64,000 nucleotides of DNA from Hortaea werneckii (Eukaryota > Ascomycota > Dothideomycetes > Mycosphaerellales > Teratosphaeriaceae): NCBI GenBank assembly GCA_037044905.1, contig JBAOKB010000064.1, positions 1 to 64,000 on the forward strand, written 5' to 3'. Shown piece by piece: positions 22,646-31,664 of this stretch (positions within the stretch are counted from its first letter, which is position 1; the number at the start of each line of letters is the position of its first letter). Below the pieces are notes generated by a model, which ran no database searches, was not told where the DNA came from, and saw only the letters and a list, made by a program, of their open reading frames with translations. The translations under genes were made by a program, and so were the position numbers.

Positions 22646-23374
22646 ATGCCGAAGTCCAAGCGTGCGCGCGTCGTCCACACTTCTGTCGTGCAGAAGAAAC
22701 CGAGCAAAGAGCGCTCTGCCTCGCTCTACTCCGCCGTTCAAGAGGCGGCCGATGCCTATCAGCACATATTCGTCTTCGCCGTCGATAATATGCGCAACAA
22801 CTACCTGAAGGACGTCCGTCAACATTTCTCCGAGGACGGCAGACTCTTCTTCGGCAAGACCAAGGTGATGGCGAAAGCGCTGGGAACCGCTCCCGAGGAC
22901 GAGCACGCGCCGGGTTTGGCAAAGCTGAGCAAGCATCTCTCGGGATCTGTGGGATTGCTGTGCACGAACCGAGACCCGAAGGAAGTCCTGGAGTACTTCC
23001 GCGATTACGTCGAGGTGGACTTTGCGCGCGCCGGTATGCCCGCGAGCAGGACATTCACGGTCCCGGCAGGCGTGGTGTACAGCAGAGGAGGCGAGATACC
23101 TATTGAGGACGATGTGCCTCTCCCGCACAGCTTGGAGGTCACGGTGCGGAAATGGGGTATGCCCACGAAGTTAGAGAAGGGCAAGGTGACATTGGATGCG
23201 GACCACACTATTGCGGAGGAGGGTCAGGAGATGTCTAGCCATCAGACGGCATTGCTGAAACTGTTTGGCGTCACTATGGCGGAGTTCAGAGTGAAGGTTC
23301 TGGCCTACTGGAGCGCAAGCTCGCAGGAGGTGACCGATGTAGAGCCCGAGGTCGATGGAATGGAGGAAGGTTAG
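22646..23374 (+). CDS. MRT4: Ribosome assembly factor Mrt4
   Basis: Intronless, 242 aa. Mrt4 is a nucleolar paralogue of ribosomal stalk protein P0 that occupies the P0 site on pre-60S particles until late maturation. Seen: the basic start MPKSKRARVVHTSVVQKK, then QHIFVFAVDNMRNNYLKDVR, LFFGKTKVMAKALG, the GLLCTNRDPKEVLEYF segment, PHSLEVTVRKWGMPTKLEKGKV, and LLKLFGVTMAEFRVKVLAYW, all typical of Mrt4 and P0. The stalk-binding C-terminus of P0 is absent, as expected. It is convergent with RPL32 across about 300 bp. Confidence 0.95.
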   Translation: MPKSKRARVVHTSVVQKKPSKERSASLYSAVQEAADAYQHIFVFAVDNMRNNYLKDVRQHFSEDGRLFFGKTKVMAKALGTAPEDEHAPGLAKLSKHLSGSVGLLCTNRDPKEVLEYFRDYVEVDFARAGMPASRTFTVPAGVVYSRGGEIPIEDDVPLPHSLEVTVRKWGMPTKLEKGKVTLDADHTIAEEGQEMSSHQTALLKLFGVTMAEFRVKVLAYWSASSQEVTDVEPEVDGMEEG

Positions 23375-23679
23375 ATCACGAGCTCGGGAAAGAGCAGACA
23401 TTCAATGGCGTTTAAAGGTACAGGCGGTTTATGGCGTCTTTGACGAATGTTCGCATGAGTTTGGGTATATACTCATTACTTTCAGCAAGGCGTTGGTGGA
23501 GTCTAGCACAAGCCAGCCCTTTCTTTTCACAACAAGCTGGCCATGAATGCAGCATTTTGACATTTCATCGCTACCAAAAGTAACTCCCTCCGTAATCACC
23601 GTTTGTCATGCCATAGCCATCCGCCTTGCCAGTGAATCATTCGCTACTAAACACGCCACACGTCCCGGTGTTCAGACAT
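23375..23679. other. Intergenic between convergent MRT4 and RPL32
   Basis: Short 3' flanks only. Confidence 0.4.
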
Positions 23680-24304
23680 CTATGACTCGGTAGCGATCTT
23701 GGCCTTGCTGTTGGTGACCTTGACACCGAGCTGCTTAGCGCGGGCGACAATCTCTACCCGCTTGCGAGCGGACACTGCGTGGGCAATCCTACAAGGTCAT
23801 ATTAGTATACCGAAGCGCATGTCCTTCAAGATCGGGCATTGCTTACTCGGCAGCGTAGGTGCGGTTGTGCATGAGCAGGAGGTCGAGGTCGCGGGTGTTG
23901 TTGACGAGGAAGGCCTTGTGGCCGGAGGGCATCATGTGGCGGGTCTTCTTGTTGCTGCCGTAGCCGATCTGTGCGACGTCTCTCGTCAGTATTCGTATCT
24001 CCAAACTCCTACTGCTCCGTGCGAAATTCCCAGCATCTTCATCACAGCCCCGCTGTCCATGTTTGCAAAATCCTCCAGGTCCCTTCATCCCACTTCCCAA
24101 TCTTTCCGCAGTTCCCTCCCATGCATCGGGTCAACGCACCTTCGGCATAGCAGCCTCACCCTTGAACCGTCTCCTGACCCTGTTGTCAATGCCATGAGGC
24201 TTCCTCCAGCTCGGGGCGACACATTTGAAGCGGTCGCTCTGGTGACGCTTGAACTGCGCAGTGCGCTTCTTGACGATCGGGACGTGGCTCTTGGAGGGGG
24301 CCAT
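23680..24304 (-). CDS. RPL32: 60S ribosomal protein eL32
   Basis: Three exons: 24140-24304, 23847-23968 and 23680-23788, 131 aa, the usual eL32 length. It is a structural protein of the large cytosolic subunit. Seen: HVPIVKKRTAQFKRHQSDRF, SWRKPHGIDNRVRRRFKG, then across intron 1 IGYGSNKKTRHMMPSGHKAF, LLLMHNRTYAAE, and across intron 2 IAHAVSARKRVEIVARAKQL. Intron 1 is 171 bp (donor GTGCGT) and intron 2 is 58 bp (GTAAGC). A further splice-like pair just upstream (donor near 24361, AG directly before the ATG) suggests a 5' leader intron, common in fungal ribosomal protein genes. Confidence 0.95.
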
Positions 24305-25606
24305 CTTCAAGACAGTCAGTATCGTACAACTGTCAAATAATTCGAGGATGTGGACGGCGTACCGTGACTGCTGTGCTGTGGTTAGTAAAGCGCTGTCGAC
24401 GTCGTCAATCCCGGCCTGTGATGGAAGTTCGAGGTGCGCAGCGGATTTGCTAGTGCGATCTTGGCGTCTGCAAATTTTGATTGCCTAAGGCATATCAATC
24501 CTTCGGCTCCAGCTCCAGCTGAAATCCGCGACATCCCGCTTGCAACTGAAAGTACATCTCCACTCATTGATGAGTTTCGTTGCCTGCGTCGTCTGATTTC
24601 TTCCATTCGTACCGACGTTTTTGCGACATGTGTTGTCTACAAATCGCACAAGGTCAGCATCCGCGCCTTGGTCCAATGCTGATCCTCAACGCACCGTCAT
24701 GACTTCCAGCTCGAAGGTCACTTTGGCTGCACTGCCATTCGTATGAAACAAGCTCGCAGTGACAATGCACGGAGTTGCGTGTAGCTTTCGAAAAGGTGAT
24801 GAGTCGACTGAAACGCCACTTGCTGAGCCCTTGATAGTTGCATAGTAAACGCTCCGACCAGGTTAGCAAGTCGTCAGGCAAGATGCCCAGAGGTGAGGTA
24901 TCCTTGATGGCCAGCAATGATCTATCTTGACTTCGCAGAATCTCTTGAATAGCAAGCCTCCAGGCCCAAGTCTTACGACTTGAACGCTGATGGCCTGGTG
25001 AAAGAAAAAATGTTAGCAAAATGCGTTCACCTGTAGCCATACTTACCGTCCTCCCCTTCCGCACGGAACAGAAGAAAACGCCACAGCTACTAAGCTGCAG
25101 AGAAGAGCGCCGCCTCGCCCCATAGATAGCCAGATCATCATGTCTCCTAGATAACCAAATCATATAACAACTAGGCCTTCCCAAAGACGTCCGAAGACCC
25201 GGGTTACCCCAAAAAGCTCGCCGCAGACCAACGCTGCCATTTTTTGCCTCCTGATTTTTGCAGCCTCCCAGATCATCGCCTCAGCCGCCACCGGAGCTTC
25301 CTGGGATCTGATATTTTCGTAATGAAAAAAGCCAGTCCGCCTCTGTTCGACTCAAGTATGGCCGCTGGCTTGGCCATCCGCCTCCACGTCCCCACCGGGA
25401 CCCCATCTCGAATCCATCACCCGCCGTCCTCTGACCACAACACCCCCACCGAGACCTTGGGAAGCGAAGCCCTGAAGCATCCAGAAGCAAAGGCCGTCAC
25501 CGACCCGAGAAAGCACAGCACCCACCGACCTGTTCACCGTTAGCGTAACAAGAATCCTCAACTTACCTTACCCAAGCTCACTTGCCAGCCGACAAAGAGC
25601 TCCCAT
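24305..25606. other. RPL32 upstream region with an orphan intron signature
   Basis: No protein gene is assigned. Minus-strand sequence near 24.3-24.7 kb is probably RPL32 promoter and leader. A very clean intron signature lies at 24995-25046 on the minus strand, separately listed. Confidence 0.4.
24995..25046 (-). other. Orphan spliceosomal intron signature
   Basis: On the minus strand the 52 bp begin GTAAGT, contain TGCTAAC as branch point about 18 nt before the end, and finish TTTCTTTCACCAG: a textbook fungal intron. Joining its flanks yields only short frames, for example a 39-codon frame starting MMIWLSMGRGG with a hydrophobic middle. The transcript may be an unrecognised small gene, a non-coding RNA, or a distant leader exon of RPL32. 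Confidence 0.45.
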
Positions 25607-27871
25607 TTAACCCCAGACTGCATCCTTCACCTTGCTCCAGGCCAGTTTGCACCAGCCCTTCACGCTAGTGAGGATGCCTCCGATCGTCGCCGTGATGCCG
25701 GTGCTGTGCTCTGTCTCCGGCTCTGCTTCTCTCTGCTCTCGCGCCTCCCAGCGCTTCCGCTCCGCCACCTCAAGGCGGGATACCCACTCTTCGTGGTCGA
25801 TGCTGGCAGCATCTTCCACTGAAGCGGCATCCGGCGCCTCAGCAGCCGCTTCGACCGAGGGGAAGGACTTCAAATTGTCCAGGCGTCTCTCCTCCCAGAT
25901 CTCGGCCTGCAACTTCCTCATCTTCCGCCCGAAGTTGCCGGGGATGTAACGTGCCTTCGGGAAGGCCTTGCCAGGGAACTTCTTGATCGGCACCGCGACA
26001 GGCTCTGGGGCCCTGTCTTTGTCAGCCTCCTCCTTCAGTCCCTCCGTAGGCCTCCCCGAAGCAGATGGCAGCACGAGCTGGGGGCGGATAGGTCGCTCGC
26101 CGTTCGCATGCCGCGCCAGGTTTCCTGGAATATAGGGCGCCCGCCAGAAAGCCCTCTGTGGGAACTTCCTAGCTGTCGGCGCCGCTACAGGTTCCTTGGG
26201 AAACCGCTGGACCAGCCCGGCCTCCTCTGCCAGCACGTCGATCTGCCTGTCGCGACGATTCACCATCGGGTACGACGTCTTGCCAACCTCAGCCTTCGTC
26301 CCAATGGGACTCGGTTGCCGAGGTGGCTCGATATCGGCCGTTGGCTCCTCCTCGCGACGCCGGCCGTGCCGGATGATGGCCAGCCTGGTGTTCTTCCGTT
26401 CGGGTTGAGCGCTATGAGAGCTCATCCGTCCGGCGAACTTCAGGTGGTCTGGCAGCCGTTGCTCCTCTGCCTCCTCAGCCGCGATAAGAAGGTCGATGTA
26501 CTCCCTCACCGACCGCGGCTGGTAATCACCCCAAACGCTCGACCGCTCGGTCTCCTGGGGTTGGGACATCGTGGAGATGGTCGGAGCCGCAGAGGAAGCA
26601 GGCGACGGAAGTCCCTGCAACCAGCGACCCATCCCCTCGCTGATGTCCTTCTTCTCGACTGCCTGAGTCGGTGTCCTCAGACAGTCCACGTCCATCGTGT
26701 GGCGAGCCAGCTGCTCCGCCTCCAAGATGCAATCTCCAAAGACGTCCGATTCTTCAGCCCGTTCTGAACGTGCCGTCGATTCGGTCATCTCCTTCATCGC
26801 CTCAACATCTGACTGCTCGACCCGGCATGAACGAGTCGTATTGTCAGGCGTCTTGAGGCTGTGCGACTGTTCAACACGTTGCGAACGTGTTGCGTGGTCG
26901 CTCTTGGTGAGATTGCTGGAGGGCTTGGTCTCGTCGGCGACTACACAGCTTGGGCCCTTCGCCGCAGCTCCGTAGGCCTTTGCCAGCGCCTTCTCGATCC
27001 AAGCTGGGGGACAAACACCCATCTCCCAAAACTTGTCCCCCTTCTCCACCAACTCCTTGATCCCCCACGTCTGGTTGGCCAACCACGTAGACCCAAGCTC
27101 AGACGTCCTCTCCTCGGCCTCCTCAGGCTTCTCCGGTACCTGAAGCTTCTCCGGCTCCTGGTGGGCTTTGCTGCCAGCTGGGTTGCAGCTTGCGGACTCC
27201 GAATCCACCAGCATCCCCCTGCTCCGCATCCAGCCCTCCCTCATCTCCCGCCGGTGCCTCTCCTCGAGCTCCGCTTCCTCCTCTGGCGACAGCTGCGGCA
27301 TCTCTCCGAGAAGATCTTCGGTGAGCATCGAGCCCTCCGACATCTCTCGGCTTCCCTCTGAGCGCGACTGGTGAGAGGACGACACGCTGGTGGAAGTGTG
27401 ATTGACAGGCTCTGAGCCCGGCAACAGTCCACACATGCGCATCCCTTCCTCCACCGTCAGCCCGTAGGTCGAGCACAGTTGCGCAACCTGGGAAATGATG
27501 GCCGCCTCCCTCTGCTTCGCCAGATCCTTCTCCATCTGCTCCCGCATCTCCCGCTCTGCCTTCTCCGTGGCCCGAACGGGGTCGAGAGAGCTGTTGGTGA
27601 ACGAGCGCTCCTAGCCCTCTGATCCCTCCATGCTCTCCGACCTCTCCTCCTCCTCTCCTCCGCTGCTTGCGCCACTCCCCTGAGGGAGGGCGACTTTCTC
27701 CCGTCGGCCGACAGTGGCAATCGGCATCTGTGGCGGCAGATGTTGCTCCAGTCGCTCGCCCGTCGCAAGCGGGTTGGTGACAGTAGCGTTCTCCCGTTGG
27801 AAACGGGAGCCAACGCGGTACGCCCTGTGTCCAAACGTACGCGTGGTCGGGTATGTGATTGGTGGGCTCAT
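25607..27871 (-). CDS. Unrecognised Glu/Arg-rich protein; frame crossed by one TAG
   Basis: From the ATG at 27871 (context ATCGAA) the frame runs 86 codons to a TAG at 27611-27613, then continues in the same frame to 25607. A 51-bp intron at 27591-27641 (weak donor GTCGGA, good acceptor CAACAG) would remove the stop and give 737 aa. Without it, translation could restart at the ATG at 27547 (646 aa). Seen: a charged coiled-coil-like start (EMREQMEKDLAKQREAAI), three short imperfect repeats of the type TRSxRVEQSD (about mid-protein), and two copies of a motif with FP-x-AF-x-x-A-x-YIPGN separated by about 60 residues. No catalytic domain or family is recognised. A lineage-specific protein is likely; a decaying gene is the alternative. 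Confidence 0.5.
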
Positions 27872-28131
27872 TTCGATTGCTGGTGAAGTCGAAGTATGTC
27901 CCGGTTGTGTACACTTTTTGTGGTACAGCCGTGTCAGCATATGATAGCATGTCCGAAATATCATCATTCTGAGATGCGACTGAGAAAGGCTTGTCAAAGG
28001 GAGGAAAATTGTGAGAGAAATAATAATAATAAACCAATAATAAAAATGTGTTTTCAAAAAAGAAAAACAAAATGAAAGGAAGGGGAAGTAAAGAAAGGTC
28101 CGAGCCCCGGAGGATTGGACTTTTCGAACGA

Positions 28132-28398
28132 ATGGTTTGCAATGGAGCCATCGGAGTCACCGCCGGGCACCAGGGATGCGCCATCTGCCAGCTCGCAAAG
28201 CCCAGAAGCTTGAATGCCATGGTCAAGATGAAGGCCCAGGACCCAGCGGGCATCCCGTCCTCAGGCGAAATCGAAGACCAGCAACGTCAACCGAGGTCGG
28301 CATGGCGCGCCCGGACCGAGATTCCATCCAATGCGAAACGAAAAGGTCCGCGACGATGGAAGGTGGGCCAAGAAAGTGGGGAGGAAGAGTACAAGTGA
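28132..28398 (+). CDS. Doubtful ORF, 88 aa
   Basis: Open frame from the ATG at 28132. It contains CAICQLAKP and a basic C-terminal half. No family is recognised, and whether it is spliced to the overlapping frame at 28331-28633 is unclear. Confidence 0.15.
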   Translation: MVCNGAIGVTAGHQGCAICQLAKPRSLNAMVKMKAQDPAGIPSSGEIEDQQRQPRSAWRARTEIPSNAKRKGPRRWKVGQESGEEEYK

Positions 28399-29084
28399 TG
28401 AACGCGCGTTAGGAGAAACAGGTAAGTGCAGTAAGTGCAGGGTGAGAAGAATCGGATGCAACAAGAGAAAGGTAGGTGGTGGCGGTCAGTCTTGCACAGA
28501 GCTGCCGAGGAAGCTACGGACGAGGGGCCATGTTCAATGTGAAGTGGTGACGAGTCAAAAGTCTCGGGAGGCAAGAAGGGAAGTGGAAAGGAATGAGAAG
28601 TCGACGGGAATGGATTGTGTGGGCAGGAGCTGATGAGGCTCAATACATTCTTGCCCAGATCCTGGGAAGTAGCGACCAAGGCAACGGCAGTAAGGTTGGT
28701 CAAGCCAGGTGAAGAATACATCAGAGTTTCTGCGACGGCCAGGTTTCCAGTCCAGGGTGCGATGTTCCTGGACGGAGTGTACGACTACGACATGGACGAC
28801 ACATGGTGGAAGGGGAAAGGGGCAGTGGGAAGGGGGGTTGTGGAAGAGTACTAAGGATGAGATGAGGATGGGAAAAAAAGAAAAGAAAAGAAGAGGAAAG
28901 GAAGGCAGTGATGATAGGCAGCTGTGATGTGAGGTGCGATCATGATGTGAAAGAAGGAAAAGGGGGAAGGGGTGGGACCAACGTACCTGAGAAGTTGCAC
29001 ATGGAGGAAAGAAGAAAAGGAAAGGAAGAAGGAGAGGGAACAGCGGACTAGATATACATGTTTCCTCGCGCGCGCTGCACGGGC

Positions 29085-29369
29085 GAAGAAGGAGCTTGGG
29101 ACAATAACATCAACAATCAACAACACGGGAGCCGGAGGGTATCCAGGTCGCTTGTCTTAGCTCACAGGGTCCAGCGTGGGCTATGGGGTCTGGACGAGGG
29201 AGCTTGGGTGTAAGCTCAGGGCACAACCATCAACTGTTGACAGCGGGAGCCGGAGGGTATCCAGGTCGCTTGTTTAGTTCGTGTGCTTGAGGTGGGCCGT
29301 GGTAGGTTCTAGAGGAAGGACGGGAGCTTGGGTGGAAGCTCTGGGCACAAATATCAACAGTCAACACAC
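29085..29369. repeat. Imperfect direct tandem repeat, period about 118 bp
   Basis: The unit starting CGGGAGCCGGAGGGTATCC at 29126 recurs at 29244. Each unit ends with GAGCTTGGG followed by a CACAA-ATCAAC-type segment. A partial unit (GAGCTTGGGACAATAACATC) precedes it from about 29090. The middle of the unit is diverged. Confidence 0.8.
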
Positions 29370-29373
29370 TAAG

Positions 29374-29418
29374 TCGCGTGTCGCGTATCCAGTGCGAGCG
29401 TGTCGCGTATCCAGTGCA
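29374..29418. repeat. Short tandem repeat, period 22 bp
   Basis: The segment CGTGTCGCGTATCCAGTGC occurs twice in direct succession, immediately after the 118-bp repeats. Confidence 0.75.
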
Positions 29419-29948
29419 TTTGAGCGGGTCCGGAGTTTTCGCATGGTACATCCGTCAGTGGTAGCGCCATGGCAATGTATGCGCCGAACCTGTGTCAGCT
29501 GACTTGCGAGTCCAACTGATGATGCGAGCACATCGCAAGCAGTATCAGGCATGCATTGATGATTGCGACTCGCCACGCACCAGCTTCTGCAATCTTGTTA
29601 GATTGAAGCATTTTGCATGCAAGCATTGCGAAGCTGTTTTTTGCAATGGTCATCATAGCATATTCGATCAACCTGGAAACTTCCGTTCCACTTTCAACGC
29701 CACTCATGTCCGGTTCCAACGTCACTCATGTGCAGAGAGATGAAAGCTGAAATCGGAAGGAGCAAACGGCAGTGGCCCCACCCACCTCCTTCCATTTTTG
29801 GCTTATCGATCATCATCACGTGTGACTCTGAAGTTTTCCTTGACCTGCTTTCACTTCGAGCTCAAGTTTCTTTTCTTCTCCTCTCCTTCACTCAACACAC
29901 AGATTCATCCTCTTTCCATCAACAGCAAACACCCAAACCAACCTGATC

Positions 29949-30662
29949 ATGGAGGCTTCGCCATTCGCGCGCCTGCCCGCCGAGCTACGTAACCGGATCT
30001 GGACGTACGCACTTTCTCAGCCTGATGGCTTCTTCCTCGGCCTCCGGGATGGCCAATACGAGCTTTCGGGAAAAGATCATCAGATCGCCTTGATTGAGAC
30101 TTGCCGCCAGATCAACGCCGAGACTACCTTGTTGCTTTACAACGTCAACAAATTCACCTTTTCGGCCTCTACGAATGGCATTGCTCACATCTTTCTTCCC
30201 CACGTGAAGGACTGGCTGTGCAATGTCGGACCCACCAAAGCATCTTTCATCGCCGAAATATGTTTTGACCTGGGCCAACTACCCGAACTCCCTTGGAAAA
30301 ACCCTTACAGTAAGTCGCTTCGACAAGTGTTCGATCTCGTCCCAGATGCGCTCTCCACGGTTCCAGGTCTGCGCAAGAGTCTTGCAGCTCTGACCGCGAA
30401 TGTACATGGAATTCTAAATCTTGGTCACGTCGAAGTTTTCACCCTTGAGCTTTCTCTCAATAAAGCGGAAGCTATCCGCCAGGTCAAAGACTTCTTCGAT
30501 GCCAAGTTGGATGTTGCAATAAAGGAAGCGAACTTTGACAAAGTAGGATACGACGAGGAGCCTAACGCAATGACGCAAACGGCCATTACAAAATTCATTG
30601 AGGACGCTGCCGACATGCAAGAGCAAAAAGGATGGCTGCTTCTTATTCTCGGTATGCCGTGA
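29949..30662 (+). CDS. 2EXR/F-box-like family protein, copy 1
   Basis: Intronless, 237 aa. The N-terminus MEASPFARLPAELRNRIWTY is the hallmark of a large fungal family (2EXR domain, resembling an F-box start, LPxELRNxIY). It continues with IETCRQINAETTLLLYNVNKF, the second conserved block. Members are often expanded in filamentous ascomycetes, and their biochemical role is unknown. Two paralogues with the same start lie at 37086-37991 and 40628-41212. The C-terminal half (helical, EAIRQVKDFFDAKLD) is not shared clearly with them. Confidence 0.75.
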   Translation: MEASPFARLPAELRNRIWTYALSQPDGFFLGLRDGQYELSGKDHQIALIETCRQINAETTLLLYNVNKFTFSASTNGIAHIFLPHVKDWLCNVGPTKASFIAEICFDLGQLPELPWKNPYSKSLRQVFDLVPDALSTVPGLRKSLAALTANVHGILNLGHVEVFTLELSLNKAEAIRQVKDFFDAKLDVAIKEANFDKVGYDEEPNAMTQTAITKFIEDAADMQEQKGWLLLILGMP

Positions 30663-31664
30663 TGAGAAGCGCGAATGAGCGTCCAGAAAGGCACAAAACG
30701 GGTCGACGCTACCGAGGCGAGTTCTGCGAAGAATCCGGCCGAGAAACATGGCTGACAGGCGGAAGGGGCTGGACAGCCGAAAATCCAAAGAACCAAAGAG
30801 ACGGAGACGATGTTTGAAGCGACCTCCATCCCTTGCTACTACTCGGAAGTTTTTAATGTTGAATGCACCGGCTAGCGGAAAGCGAGTTATGAGTCTTTCC
30901 TGCAATCAGATCACATATGGCAAAAATGAAGAAATGACTTGAAATGAAATTCCTTCCATCCTTTCATCAATCGTGACTGCCAGGGGGCAAGGCAGAAGCG
31001 AGGCTTACTTCAGATTTTGCACCACCGCAGCCTTCGGAGAAAAGAGGTAAGAGCGGGAGGCACCGACAAATACTAACACTAAAAAAAAAAAAAAAAAAAA
31101 AAAGAAGGTGTCCGAGGTGTAACGAATGACATGGCAAGCCCGCATAGATCAATGCTGTTTCAAGCACCTGTACACTCTACGTACATACGCTTCTTAACAA
31201 CGGAAACCCAAAAATCCTGCATCTCGATTTCGTATGTGCGTCAAGACCCATGCTCTCCTGTTCTCAAAACACGCGCAGGAAAAGAAAGCAAAATCAAAGT
31301 GCAGCGCTAAGAACTTTCAAAGTTTTGTTGAAGAGGAAAATAGAGGGTGAAGTCCCCTTCCTTCCTCCCCTCCCTCCTCCCCTCCCTCTTTTTTGCTCGA
31401 TGTGGCGAACCGGGGAGGGGACCAAATACAATCCCATTTGCCTTCCCGTGATCTCACGCTCGCGGCCCTTATCCTTTTCTTTCCGTCCCGGCGTCCGAGA
31501 ACCAGATTCCCGTTCCGTGGATATTGCTTCCGTTCCGTGACTACCAGACACTATGCCGCCGTGAAGTAAGACGTCGATAAGCGCCCACCAAGAGTCGAAG
31601 CCCAACCTCCACACCCTTGAAAACCCATGAGGCGCAAAAAGAATCTCTCTCAAACCCTTGGTCT
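30663..31664. other. Intergenic
   Basis: No gene recognised. It contains an A-run of about 23 (31081-31103) and pyrimidine-rich blocks, consistent with the 3' flanks of two convergent genes. Confidence 0.4.

Larger units (their letters stand above)
27872..29948. other. Gene-poor, repeat-bearing stretch of about 2.1 kb
   Basis: AT-rich and purine-rich sequence with poorly supported open frames on the plus strand (28132-28398; 28331-28633) and tandem repeats between 29.08 and 29.43 kb, listed separately. Confidence 0.4.
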
